Assembly (NCBI RefSeq): GCF_900111905.1
Contig: NZ_FOKM01000015.1
Coordinates: forward strand, 1 to 64,000
Direction: 5' to 3'
Origin: Rhizobium sp. NFR07
Lineage (GTDB): Bacteria; Pseudomonadota; Alphaproteobacteria; Rhizobiales; Rhizobiaceae
DNA: 64,000 nucleotides
The notes under the pieces: model-generated
Databases searched by the model: none
Seen by the model: the letters and a program-made list of their open reading frames with translations, nothing else
Told to the model about the DNA's origin: nothing
Made by a program: the position numbers and the translations under genes
Part shown: in pieces, positions 8,689 through 18,072 of the stretch
Layout: every line of letters begins with the position of its first letter
How positions within the stretch are numbered: the first letter of the stretch is position 1

Positions 8689-9606
8689 ATGGATATCAAC
8701 GTCGCTTTGAAAGCTTTCATACGCACCGTCGAGAAAGGTTCGATTACGGCGGCGGCACGGGACCTCGGGGTAACGCAGCCGGCTGTAACGAAGCATATTT
8801 CGAACCTCGAACGGCACGTTCAAGCCAGGCTTCTGGAGCGATCGTCGAAAATCGTTCGCCCGACGGCGCATGGGCTAGAATTATACGAGGCCAGCCGCAT
8901 GCCGATCGCATCGATCGACGCTGCACTGGAGGGCGTTCGCATCAACACAGGTGAGATTGAAGGAAATCTGAGAATTCACGCTCCATCTTGCATTGGTGTT
9001 GGCCATCTCGAACGGATTGTCGGCGAATTTCAGGATGAGCATTGCGGGATTTCCGTCGAACTTGCTCTCGACGAGCGCACAATCGACTTGGTCTATGATA
9101 ACTTCGATTTGTCGCTTCACTACGGGAAAATCGAGGATCAGGAGGTCATCGCACGCCGCATTGGATGGGTGGAGCGATTTCTCGTCGCGTCCCCTCGTTA
9201 CGTTAAACAGGTGGGGGAGATCGAAGACACACAACGGCTTTCGGAGCTTGATGTAATCGGTACCCCGAAGATGCTCGCTCAGCGCAGCACCATTTCCTTG
9301 TTGGGACCAGGCGGGCGCGCTGAGGATGTTGTAGTGAGGCCGATACTCACAACGAATAATGCACACGTGATGATTGCGGCACTCTTGCGTGGTCGGGGCG
9401 TCGGACTGGTGCAAAAGAACCTCGTATCGGATTTGTTGGCCAGCGGCGAACTTGTAAGGGTGCTGCCCGAATATTGGCTCCGACCTACCGAAGCTTTCCT
9501 TGCTTATCCGTCCACGAAGTTCATGCGACCGGTCGTTCGGGCATTTACGGACTTCGTCATGCCGCGGCTCAGAAAGATTGACGGGATCTCCTCGGAGCAG
9601 CGCTAG
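8689..9606 (+). CDS. LysR-family transcriptional regulator
   Basis: The 305-residue product has an N-terminal LysR HTH (KGSITAAARDLGVTQPAVTK, ISNLERHV) and a type 2 periplasmic-binding effector domain. The lineage looks like the CrgA/DmlR-type group (VARRIGWVERFLVASPRYV segment). The start at 8689 follows a GAGCAA stretch with only a weak ribosome site. No divergent target gene is adjacent, because the upstream neighbour points the same way, so its regulon cannot be inferred. Confidence 0.87.
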   Translation: MDINVALKAFIRTVEKGSITAAARDLGVTQPAVTKHISNLERHVQARLLERSSKIVRPTAHGLELYEASRMPIASIDAALEGVRINTGEIEGNLRIHAPSCIGVGHLERIVGEFQDEHCGISVELALDERTIDLVYDNFDLSLHYGKIEDQEVIARRIGWVERFLVASPRYVKQVGEIEDTQRLSELDVIGTPKMLAQRSTISLLGPGGRAEDVVVRPILTTNNAHVMIAALLRGRGVGLVQKNLVSDLLASGELVRVLPEYWLRPTEAFLAYPSTKFMRPVVRAFTDFVMPRLRKIDGISSEQR

Positions 9607-9732
9607 CCATTAGAGCATAGCCAACGGTTATGAGGGCTATCACTCATGCAGATATGGAATATTCGGTCGAAGGGAGAATACTGTGCGATTCAAGCAATGT
9701 TTGCAGGCGCAACCCCAAGGTCACTTTCCAGA

Positions 9733-10452
9733 ATGCAGAACACAAGCAGTCTCATATCTCGCCGTAACTTCGTACTCGGCTCCCTGGCGGCGCCGGCCAT
9801 ACTCGGTGGATGTACGACAGTGCAAGAAAGATCGGCTTTGAACACCCCCCAGCCAGTTGCCGATCCAATGCCTTCACCGATCGACCCGGAACTCGCTTCC
9901 CGTTATGAGGCGTTTGAAGATGGCGGACATTTCGTTCCCGCAGTTCCTATTGAACGAATGAACCCAGAATATCTCAGGCAGCGTGTTCCCAATCCTACCG
10001 GCGAGGCGCCGGGGACTGTTGTCGTCGACACGCCAAAGCGATTTCTCTATCTGGTGGAAAACGACGGAAGTGCGTTACGATACGGGGTTGGTATCGGGCG
10101 AGACGGATTTTCCTGGGAGGGCAAGGGATATATCCACTGGCGCCAGCATTGGCCGCGATGGAAGCCGCCGAGCGAGATGATCGCGCGGCAACCCGAACTG
10201 GAAAAGTACTCTGTTGCCAACGGAGGAATGGATCCCGGTCTACTCAACCCCCTCGGCGCTCGCGCTCTTTACATTTTCCAGAACAGGCAGGATACGCTTT
10301 ATCGACTCCACGGCAATCCCGAGTGGCAATCCATCGGCAAGGCCGTGTCATCGGGCTGCGTGCGCCTCCTGAACCACGATATCGTGGACCTCTATGAGCG
10401 CGTTCCCTTCCACGCGCCGATCGTCGTGCATCAGGGGCCGATGACCGTGTGA
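9733..10452 (+). CDS. L,D-transpeptidase (YkuD domain), Tat-exported lipoprotein-like
   Basis: The start chosen at 9733 (MQNTSSLISRRNFVLG) puts a twin-arginine signal at the N-terminus, followed by LGGCTTV, which could also be a lipobox. The YkuD domain covers about residues 95-235 with the HGN motif (YRLHGNPEWQSIG) and the catalytic Cys in VSSGCVRLLNHDIVDL. Such enzymes make 3-3 peptidoglycan cross-links or link outer-membrane proteins to the wall, in the periplasm. Upstream in-frame ATGs would bury the signal and are less likely. It stands alone. Confidence 0.88.
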   Translation: MQNTSSLISRRNFVLGSLAAPAILGGCTTVQERSALNTPQPVADPMPSPIDPELASRYEAFEDGGHFVPAVPIERMNPEYLRQRVPNPTGEAPGTVVVDTPKRFLYLVENDGSALRYGVGIGRDGFSWEGKGYIHWRQHWPRWKPPSEMIARQPELEKYSVANGGMDPGLLNPLGARALYIFQNRQDTLYRLHGNPEWQSIGKAVSSGCVRLLNHDIVDLYERVPFHAPIVVHQGPMTV

Positions 10453-10875
10453 TATCGAGCCTCTCTTTCGGCAGCCGGTGCTACTTTGCCGCGCTATGGA
10501 TGCCGCAAAAGCATTTTCAGCGGAGCGCAGTCACTTCTGCGTCGGATAATGCGCTAAAAACAAACGATGCGGTCAAGCTGTGGATACCCCTTGTCCGCGA
10601 GCGCTAATCAAGCGTAAAGCTTGGACCGAGCCGGGGATTCCATACCGAATGCCCGGCATTGTTTCCACCTGCTCCCAAACATTCTCGTATTTCATAGACA
10701 ATTTGCATCTTCGGTGCAGCGCTTGCACCGACGGCGCGCTAACGCCCGGCCGACGTTCGATCGCCGATTGTTGGGCTCTATGCCTACGCCTCGCCGCAGC
10801 CCTGTTGACAGATCGCCCGGCGACGGACGACACATCCTTCTCGACGCAACGCCTCCAGCCGCACAGGAGCCGCCG
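10453..10875. other. 423-bp stretch with no supported gene
   Basis: Between the L,D-transpeptidase and aconitase X I see no convincing frame on either strand. The aconitase X frame extends upstream to 10621 but that part has Arg/Pro-rich random composition. The stretch probably holds the aconitase X promoter. Confidence 0.5.
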
Positions 10876-12558
10876 ATGGCCGACCTCTTCGCCCGCAGCA
10901 TTCTCCCCGGCATCGCCGCCGGGCAGGTCATCGCCGCGGGCGAGGCGCTGAGCTTCTGGGGCGGCGTCGATCCCGCGACCGGCAAGGTCATCGACGTGCA
11001 CCACCCGCTGCACGGCGTCACGATCACCGGCGGCGTGCTTATGATGCCGTCGAGCCGCGGCTCCTGCACCGGCTCCGGCGTGCTGCTCGACCTCGCGCTG
11101 ACGGGCCGCGCACCCGCCGCCCTCATCTTCAGCGAGGCCGAGGACGTGTTGACGCTCGGCGCGCTGATCGCTGCAGAAATGTTCGAGACGTCGCTGCCCG
11201 TGCTGCGCGTCTCGCGCGACGCCTTCGCCGCACTCTGTCGTGAAAAAACTGCCCGGATCAGCGAGACGGCCATCGAGACGGACGCGTTGACGATCCCGGT
11301 CACGCCGCCCGCGACCGCCGCGCTCGACCTCACCGACGACGACCGCGCCATGCTCGACGGCCGCGACGGCATCGCCGTGCAGCTCGCCATGCGCATCACG
11401 ACGGCCATGGCCGCGCAGCAGGGCGCGCTAAAGCTCGTCGACGTCGTGCAGGGCCACATCGACGGCTGCATCTATGCCAGCTCCGCCAACCTGACCTTCG
11501 CCGAAAAGATGGCCGGGATGGGCGCCATGGTGCGCATTCCCACCACGATGAACGCCATCTCCGTCGATCGCGCAAACTGGCGGGCCCAGGGCGTGCCGGC
11601 GGATTTCGGCGATCCCGCCGCCCGCCTCGCCGACGCCTATGTGCGCATGGGCTGCCGTGCGACCTTTACCTGTTCCCCCTATCTCCTCGACAGCGCGCCG
11701 AAGATGGGCGAGGCCATCGCCTGGGCCGAATCCAACGCTGTGATCTTCGCCAATAGCGTGCTGGGCGCCCGCACGGCGAAGCATCCCGATTTCCTGGACC
11801 TCTGCATTGCGCTGACTGGCCGCGCCCCGCTCTCCGGGGTGTATCTCGACGAGCACCGCAAGGCGGCCCGCATCATCGACGTCGACGTGCCGGAAAATGT
11901 CGACGATGCCTTCTGGCCCCTCATCGGCTATCTTGCCGGCCGCGCCGCACCCGACCGCATTCCGCTCCTGCGCGGCCTCGCCGCCGCGCAACCGACGCAG
12001 GACGACCTGAAGGCGCTGTGCGCCGCCTTCGGCACCACCTCCGCCGCCCCGATGCTGCACATCGAGGGCATCACGCCCGAAGCGAAAGACGCAGCCGCCG
12101 CCAATGCCGATCACACAGCCATCACCCCCGCCGACATGATCGACACCTGGAGGATGTTCAACGACGGTCCGGCTGAGGTCGAACTCGTCGCCATCGGCAG
12201 CCCGCACGCCTCGCTTTCAGAATGCGGCGCCCTGGCGGATGCGCTGGGAGGCCGCAAGCGGCACAAGGACGTCGCCGTCTTCGTCACCGCCGGCCGAGAC
12301 GTCATGGCGGAAGCCGGCGACACTCTTATCCGGCTAAGGGAAAGTGGCATCCAGGTCATCCCGGATCTGTGCTGGTGCTCGATTTCCGAACCGGTCTTCC
12401 CGCCGAAGACCCGCACCCTCATCACCAATTCCGGGAAATACGCCCATTACGGCCCCGGCCTGTCCGGCCGCACCGTCCGCTTCGGCAGCCTCGCCGACTG
12501 CATCGAAGCAGCCCTCACCGGCCGTGTCCCTCCACGCCTGCCGGCCTGGCTGGCTTGA
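10876..12558 (+). CDS. Aconitase X, fused DUF126-DUF521: probable cis-3-hydroxy-L-proline dehydratase
   Basis: The ATG at 10876 gives about 560 residues. The N-terminal DUF126-like swivelling domain (ARSILPGIAAGQVIAAGEAL, SFWGGVDPATGKVIDV, SSRGSCTGSGVLLDLAL) comes first and the large DUF521 catalytic domain second (VDRANWRAQGVPADFGD, YVRMGCRATFTCSPYL, ending with WCSISEPVFPPKTRTL). Characterised bacterial aconitase X enzymes dehydrate cis-3-hydroxy-L-proline to pyrroline-2-carboxylate with an Fe-S cluster. The single-chain fusion is one of the known arrangements. No transporter or ketimine reductase gene is adjacent. A mevalonate-type activity, as in archaeal members, is less likely for this lineage. 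Confidence 0.85.
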   Translation: MADLFARSILPGIAAGQVIAAGEALSFWGGVDPATGKVIDVHHPLHGVTITGGVLMMPSSRGSCTGSGVLLDLALTGRAPAALIFSEAEDVLTLGALIAAEMFETSLPVLRVSRDAFAALCREKTARISETAIETDALTIPVTPPATAALDLTDDDRAMLDGRDGIAVQLAMRITTAMAAQQGALKLVDVVQGHIDGCIYASSANLTFAEKMAGMGAMVRIPTTMNAISVDRANWRAQGVPADFGDPAARLADAYVRMGCRATFTCSPYLLDSAPKMGEAIAWAESNAVIFANSVLGARTAKHPDFLDLCIALTGRAPLSGVYLDEHRKAARIIDVDVPENVDDAFWPLIGYLAGRAAPDRIPLLRGLAAAQPTQDDLKALCAAFGTTSAAPMLHIEGITPEAKDAAAANADHTAITPADMIDTWRMFNDGPAEVELVAIGSPHASLSECGALADALGGRKRHKDVAVFVTAGRDVMAEAGDTLIRLRESGIQVIPDLCWCSISEPVFPPKTRTLITNSGKYAHYGPGLSGRTVRFGSLADCIEAALTGRVPPRLPAWLA

Positions 12559-12813
12559 CGGATAACAAGAACAGGGCGACCATTTTCTATGAAGCGCACC
12601 GTGCGGGAAGGCCGGCGTTTCGGTGGGACGAGATGGCGGACGGAACGGCAATCCGCAGTCGCCGTATCTACCCCGCAAGCTCCGACAGAGCCACCTCGTT
12701 TCAGCGCAAGCTCAAACGGGCGGATCAAGCTGACAATCAGCTCGTCCAAAGAACCTCCAGCTGGCAGCCTTGAATCAAAATCGGTTTCCGCTGCCAGTCT
12801 TTATCCACGAGCG

Positions 12814-13770
12814 CTAGTAGTACTGGCGGGCAAGATCGGCGCAGATGTTCTCCGAGGGAAGCCATACATGGGGGAACGCGGCCATGATACCATTTCTCAG
12901 CCACTGCTGCGCCGGATGTCCGTCGTTGCGACGATGCCAGGACAACACGAACGGGATCGGGTTCAGGGGCAGAGGGAAGTCGAACATTGCGAGGCGTTCG
13001 GCAAAACCTGAATGGGCCACGACGCTTTCTATCACGGTCGCAACCATATCCGACGATGCTATCAATGCCGGCGCCGCATGCATATGGGGAATGGTCAGAG
13101 CGGATCGCCTCTTAAAATTCTTCGAAGCCAGTGCGGCATCGGCAACATCCAGGCCCTCATTGTCGGGCGCGACCAGGATATGTGTCAGAGACAGGAATGT
13201 CTCGGCATCGAACCGGCGGTCCAGTATCGGGTGATCCTTCCGCAAGATACAGACGAACCGCTCCTGGAAAAGACGTGCGGTCAGGATCCTGCTTGTAGGT
13301 GTTGGTGGAATTCCGACCGTCAGATCGACGCCGCCGCTGTCGAGCATGGCAATTGCGTCATCGCGACTGCCGTAGTCTCTGACCTTGATATCAATGCCTG
13401 GGGCTTTTTCGTCAAGCAGTGACAGGAGGCGCGGCAATATGACTGAACCTGCATGCGCCGAAACGGCAATGGAAAAAGACATGGTTGATTTGCCGGGATC
13501 AAAACCTTGCGTGAATTGCAAGGTCCGCTGAATATCCCGCAGAGCAAGCGAAATAGGTTCGGCGAGTTCTACGGCTCGCGGTGTGGGTTGAAGGCCGCTC
13601 GGTCCGCGAACGAATAATTCGTCACGCAGTAGAAACCGCAACCTCGACAAAGCCGCGCTCATAGCCGGCTGGGTCCGGCCAATACGGCTTCCGGCTCGTG
13701 TCACATTGCGCTCGGAATTGAGGGCATCAAAGGCAACAAGAAGATTGAGATCGATACCGTGTAAATTCAT
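12814..13770 (-). CDS. LysR-family regulator (NodD/LinR-like group)
   Basis: The ATG at 13770 (MNLHGIDLNLLVAFDAL) matches the usual start of this LysR subgroup. The HTH is in SRIGRTQPAMSAALSRL, followed by LRDELFVRGPSGLQPT and a substrate-binding domain. It lies 52 bases downstream of the aldo/keto reductase gene in the same direction and is convergent with aconitase X. It may regulate the reductase/oxidoreductase genes upstream, but there is no direct evidence. Confidence 0.87.
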   Translation of the reverse strand: MNLHGIDLNLLVAFDALNSERNVTRAGSRIGRTQPAMSAALSRLRFLLRDELFVRGPSGLQPTPRAVELAEPISLALRDIQRTLQFTQGFDPGKSTMSFSIAVSAHAGSVILPRLLSLLDEKAPGIDIKVRDYGSRDDAIAMLDSGGVDLTVGIPPTPTSRILTARLFQERFVCILRKDHPILDRRFDAETFLSLTHILVAPDNEGLDVADAALASKNFKRRSALTIPHMHAAPALIASSDMVATVIESVVAHSGFAERLAMFDFPLPLNPIPFVLSWHRRNDGHPAQQWLRNGIMAAFPHVWLPSENICADLARQYY

Positions 13771-13821
13771 GGAATGGATCATTATGCCCATCCTTCATCA
13801 ATCTCAAGCATCTTTTCCGTG

Positions 13822-14838
13822 TCACCGCGAGTGTCCATTTCCGTCGTTCAGCAACCAGCCCGGATATTCGACTGGCAGACGACTGACCGCATCGAGCTTC
13901 GCCATGTCGCTATCGTCCAGCTCAATCGATGCGGACCGAATGTTTTCCTGCAATTGCTCGACGCGCTTTGCACCGACGATGACCGTCGAGACAATGCTTT
14001 GCTTCAGCAACCAGGCGATCGCGATCTGCGCCGGGCTAGCGCCGTGTTTCTCCGCGACGGCTTTAAGGATCGCGATCAGGGGCTCTCCCCGGATGCGATC
14101 GATGGGTGGAAAATCCAATTGCGTCTGTCGGCCGCCTGCTGCGTTACCACCGGCGGAGTACTTTCCGGTGAGATAGCCGCCGGCAAGTGGACTCCACACC
14201 ATGAGGCCAACACGTTCCGATGAGAGCAGCGGGCCAATCTCGCGTTCCAGATCGCGCCCGACAAGCGTATAATATGCCTGCAGTGACGTTACGGGCGCGA
14301 GGGCTCTGGCGCGTGTTATCCCGATCGCCTTCATGATCTGCCATGCGGCCCAGTTCGACAGGCCGATGTAGCGGACGTCCCCGGCTCGGACGAGTGTGTC
14401 GAGCGCTTCCAGCGTCTCCTCGATCGGTGTAGCGGAATCGAATGCGTGGATCTGATATAGGTCGATGTGGTCCAGACCAAGCCGGCCGAGGCTTGCCTTG
14501 CATTCGGAGATAATGTGTCCCCGCGAAGCGCCGCGATGGTTTGGTCCGTCACCCATGGCAGACGCGACTTTCGTGGCAATCACGACATCCCTGCGCGACA
14601 CACCAAGGTTCTTCAGCGAGCGCCCCAGTATTTCTTCACTGCGTCCGTGCGCATATACATTTGCGGTATCGAAGAGGTTGATGCCAGCGTCGAGAGCGGC
14701 CTTGACCAGTACATCGGCATCCTCCTGACCCAGTCTTCCCACCTTGCCCCATAATCCGTCCGTTCCGCCGAACGTCATGGCGCCGAAGCACAATTCCGAC
14801 ACGAACAACCCGCTCTCACCGAGCTTGCGCATTTGCAT
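13822..14838 (-). CDS. Aldo/keto reductase
   Basis: From ATG 14838 (MQMRKLGESGLFVSELCFGA) the protein has about 338 residues in a TIM barrel. Visible features are the catalytic Asp/Tyr region (NLFDTANVYAHGRSEEILG), the Lys strand (VVIATKV) and the LGLDHIDLYQIHAFDS motif. The C-terminal NADPH site follows (PVTSLQAYYTLVGRDLERE, VIVGAKRVEQLQENI). It belongs to the AKR11/12-like YajO group. It reduces aldehydes or ketoses with NADPH, probably on a sugar-derived substrate given the Gfo/Idh/MocA gene 122 bases upstream in the same direction. Confidence 0.9.
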   Translation of the reverse strand: MQMRKLGESGLFVSELCFGAMTFGGTDGLWGKVGRLGQEDADVLVKAALDAGINLFDTANVYAHGRSEEILGRSLKNLGVSRRDVVIATKVASAMGDGPNHRGASRGHIISECKASLGRLGLDHIDLYQIHAFDSATPIEETLEALDTLVRAGDVRYIGLSNWAAWQIMKAIGITRARALAPVTSLQAYYTLVGRDLEREIGPLLSSERVGLMVWSPLAGGYLTGKYSAGGNAAGGRQTQLDFPPIDRIRGEPLIAILKAVAEKHGASPAQIAIAWLLKQSIVSTVIVGAKRVEQLQENIRSASIELDDSDMAKLDAVSRLPVEYPGWLLNDGNGHSR

Positions 14839-14960
14839 GATGTGGTCCTTTTTCTGATGTTCGCCGATGTGGGGCGCGGTCTCGTTGAGGGCATTTCCGT
14901 ACGGCTTGCGCTTACGGACGGCTCGACACTCGTTGCGAATGCCGGGCCGTCTGGGACATC

Positions 14961-16061
14961 TCAACCAATGAGCTGCCGCTCACCCGTTCTTGCCGCAAGC
15001 TCGACGGCCGCAATCAGACGGCTATTATGGCGGGCATGGTCGAACCCGGGAGTGGTGTATGTACCGTTCGTCAGATCGCGCCCCAGGGACGCATACACCT
15101 CTCCGACATTGATAGCGGCGCCCGCCCAGAAATCGGCCGCGGTCGGGCCGACGCCAGTCGCTACAGGCGTATCGGGCGCAATGAACTCGAGGTTCGAAGA
15201 GAGTTTGATGTCTCCGACCTGTACACCTGCCAGATGATTGCCGGTCAGCTTCAGCCAGCCTTTGGAACCACGGATCTCGAAATTAAAACTCGCTTCATCT
15301 GCAGGTACGCCAGCCAGAATCTGAACGGACACAGGCGCACCGCTTGCCGTCTTAGCGATCAGATCGAGATGATCCGGAATCTCTCGCTTTGAAGTCTCGC
15401 CTTTATCGACGATCTCGATCTCCGGCCAGAGCAACTCCGTGCGCGCATCGACCTCCACAATGTTGCCGAGCACAGCCTCGATGACGTCGAGCACGTGCCC
15501 CGCCGTGATCGTCATGAAGCTGGCGCCAGAAGCGGCCTTGTTGAAATAGTCGTACATACTCGGAGATTGCGGACCGTAGCCGAACGTGGTTGCGCCGACA
15601 CGGGCCGACATCAAGCGACCGAGCTTTCCTGACGCGACCAGTTCCGCCGCACGTCGGACGGCAGGATTATGCCGGCCTTGCAGGCCGATCGCGGTATGCA
15701 AAGACCCGACTGCTACGGCCATCTCGTTTGTTTCCGCCAGCGTTGCGCCCAGAGGCGCTTCGCAATAGACGGCCTTACCCGCGTGCAAGGCGGCCATCAC
15801 GAGATCCTTGTGCGCCGGCACCTTCACGGCGACCGTGATGACGTCAATGGTTTTGTCGCTAATCATCGCGTAGGGATCGGCAAACCAGAGTTCTGCGCCG
15901 AATGCTTCGGCCGCCGCCTTGGCGCTTTCCTCGCGTCGGGTCGCCACCGCCGCTAGCGTTAGGTGAGGTTGTGACGCTAGGGCGGGCACGTGCGATGCGC
16001 CCGCCCAGCTTGCGTGAGTGTCTGCTCCGATAATACCCACACGAAATTTTTTATCCGCCAT
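14961..16061 (-). CDS. Gfo/Idh/MocA-family NAD(P)-dependent oxidoreductase
   Basis: The 366-residue product has an N-terminal Rossmann fold (FRVGIIGADTHASWAGASHV) and the family EKP-like signature shifted to VYCEAPLGATLAE, where the usual Lys is replaced. A C-terminal alpha/beta domain follows (HNPAVRRAAELVASGKLGR). Members oxidise sugars, inositols or related polyols. Loss of the EKP Lys is seen in some Gal80-like members and may alter or remove dehydrogenase activity. It is probably co-transcribed with the aldo/keto reductase downstream. Confidence 0.87.
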   Translation of the reverse strand: MADKKFRVGIIGADTHASWAGASHVPALASQPHLTLAAVATRREESAKAAAEAFGAELWFADPYAMISDKTIDVITVAVKVPAHKDLVMAALHAGKAVYCEAPLGATLAETNEMAVAVGSLHTAIGLQGRHNPAVRRAAELVASGKLGRLMSARVGATTFGYGPQSPSMYDYFNKAASGASFMTITAGHVLDVIEAVLGNIVEVDARTELLWPEIEIVDKGETSKREIPDHLDLIAKTASGAPVSVQILAGVPADEASFNFEIRGSKGWLKLTGNHLAGVQVGDIKLSSNLEFIAPDTPVATGVGPTAADFWAGAAINVGEVYASLGRDLTNGTYTTPGFDHARHNSRLIAAVELAARTGERQLIG

Positions 16062-16184
16062 CTGCGATGCTCCAAATCACGTTGCTGGACGCGAACCCGC
16101 GCCTTGGGTCAGAGGTATCCGACCCTCGGCACTGCGGTGAAATCGATAAATGGTATGCGTAAGCATCCACACCATGGATATCGC

Positions 16185-17864
16185 CTACCGCGCGGGCAGC
16201 CATACCGCTGACAAAAGCAAGACCGCTCCGACTGCCGCTGTTGCGCTCAAGAGCAATCGGTCAGGCGACGACACAGACGGAGGATGCCAGCGTGTTCCTG
16301 TTGGCCGCTTGATGCCGGCAGGCGGATCGACCGTGTCTGCACCTGCGCTCGGCGCTGCTTTCTGCCGGTGAATTTCCGCCAGCTTATGGCGCACACGAAT
16401 TGTAAGGAGCACAGCCAGATAGAGTGCCGTTATGAGAGACAACACCGCTGCCAAGCGCAAGGCGTTCTGATGGGCAAGGACCCAATCTTTGGAATTAGTC
16501 ACGGTGGTGTCGATATATGTCCCGAACAAAGCATGGCCGGAGAGAGCGCCTATTGAATTGACTGCTCCAAACAGGACGATGAAACTCAAGAGTTCTCGGG
16601 TCCCTTTCTGCAGCGCGCTGGTGATGCCGAACACCAGTGCCGGCCCGAGAAAGAACATGGCTGAGAATGAAATCGCCGCCTGGGACAGATAAAGTCGCGG
16701 CAGATGATCAAGGCCCGTAGCAGAGCTGTCGACAAATGCCGCGGCAGCGATTGCGGTGACGGCCAGCATCATAGGCATCACCAATTTTTCGACATTCACC
16801 GTGACTGCGCTCACGATCACGCCAGAAATCGAACTGGCAAGGATGACAAGAGAAAGAGCTCTGAGGTCTTCGCCGCTGCCTCCCAGCGCCTTCAGGAACC
16901 CGGTTGCAACATTTTGTTCCGCAAGGACTATCCGCGCCATGAAAATTGCGAGAGCAAACCGGGCTATATCACCGCTCCCAAGCCAGCGCAGGTTAAGGAG
17001 AGGTACGGTTCGACCGTCCTCCAGCATCAGCGCCGTGACGAGCATCGGAAGTGCGAGTGACAGAAACACGAGGATCCATCGGGTCTCGAACCATCCTTCC
17101 AGCCGCCCAAGCCCCAACACTGCTGCAATCAGGGCGAGGCTCCCGCCCACAAGCAGGAAGGTGAGGAAATCCAGAGGCTCGAACACTCGCTGTTGCTCGG
17201 CGGGTGGCAGTCGGAATGCCCCGACGGCGGCGAAAGATAAAACGGCAAGACCCGCTTCGACCAGAAATATCGACTGCCAATGCGAGCCCGCAGACAGCCA
17301 TGGCGAGATGACGCTTGCGAGCGGCAACGCGCATTGCGAGATACCAAGTCCAAGTATCGCCCCCCTGACGCGCCAACGGCCCGGAAGGACCTGCGTCACG
17401 TAGAAAAGGCACAACGGGGTCAACGCCGCCGCGACAAAGCCGCTTGCAGCCCTGACGGCGAGTGTGAGCCAGTGATCTGCGGTCAACAGATAGGTGAGCG
17501 AGAGGAGAGCATAGAGGCCAAGGGCAATCAGCGTGAATACACGCAGGCCATATTGCTGGCGGAACTTGATCAGCAGCAGATTGGCGGAAATATTGGTCAT
17601 GACATAGGCCGTTGGCAGCCATGCCGCCTGAACGGCGCTCAACTCCAAGCCCGTTCGCAGCTCCGCGATGTTGACTATAACCAGCGCGTTGCCCAGCCCG
17701 CCCGTTAGACCCACAAGAATTGCGACGAAGGTATAGGCAATCCGCAGCGACAGGGCATGTTCCGGTGTCGCTGGCGACCCCGCGACCATTGGTCTTTCAT
17801 GCTCGGGAAAGTCCCATGCCTCCTCACGGAAAAAGCTGCCAACTCGTCGCGTCAGTTTCATCAT
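16185..17864 (-). CDS. MFS efflux transporter, DHA2 (14-helix) type
   Basis: About 560 residues with roughly 14 hydrophobic segments. The N-terminal region before helix 1 is hydrophilic (KLTRRVGSFFREEAWDFPEH). Helix 2-5 motifs resemble the EmrB/QacA group (WLPTAYVMTNISANLLLIKF, LPGRWRVRGAILGLGISQC). It should export drugs or metabolites across the inner membrane using the proton gradient. A start at 17864 is chosen because ATG codons there follow GAGAG; 17894 is possible. No membrane-fusion partner is adjacent. It is divergent from the pirin gene. Confidence 0.82.
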   Translation of the reverse strand: MMKLTRRVGSFFREEAWDFPEHERPMVAGSPATPEHALSLRIAYTFVAILVGLTGGLGNALVIVNIAELRTGLELSAVQAAWLPTAYVMTNISANLLLIKFRQQYGLRVFTLIALGLYALLSLTYLLTADHWLTLAVRAASGFVAAALTPLCLFYVTQVLPGRWRVRGAILGLGISQCALPLASVISPWLSAGSHWQSIFLVEAGLAVLSFAAVGAFRLPPAEQQRVFEPLDFLTFLLVGGSLALIAAVLGLGRLEGWFETRWILVFLSLALPMLVTALMLEDGRTVPLLNLRWLGSGDIARFALAIFMARIVLAEQNVATGFLKALGGSGEDLRALSLVILASSISGVIVSAVTVNVEKLVMPMMLAVTAIAAAAFVDSSATGLDHLPRLYLSQAAISFSAMFFLGPALVFGITSALQKGTRELLSFIVLFGAVNSIGALSGHALFGTYIDTTVTNSKDWVLAHQNALRLAAVLSLITALYLAVLLTIRVRHKLAEIHRQKAAPSAGADTVDPPAGIKRPTGTRWHPPSVSSPDRLLLSATAAVGAVLLLSAVWLPAR

Positions 17865-18072
17865 CGTGCTCTCTTGTTGGATTGACGGCATCAATCCGCC
17901 GCAGTCTAACCCAACTCCGGTCGCCTGGGGCGTTGCTGGTTTGGCAACATAAGGTTCGAACTATCGCGACTTGTTGCGAGCCGTCATTCGCTCAAAATCA
18001 GTGACATCATTCGAGGCGCCCTTCATTCGTAATAGAGCGGATGGGCGTAATCCTTAACTTCAGGAGGCAAAG

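Noticed and set aside
8526..8726. Minus-strand 66-codon frame with a hydrophobic N-terminus
   Set aside because: It overlaps the start of the LysR gene and the end of the MerR gene, and its C-terminal part has no protein-like conservation features.
11428..12207. 259-codon minus-strand frame inside aconitase X
   Set aside because: Gly/Val/Asp-rich shadow typical of antisense frames of GC-rich genes.
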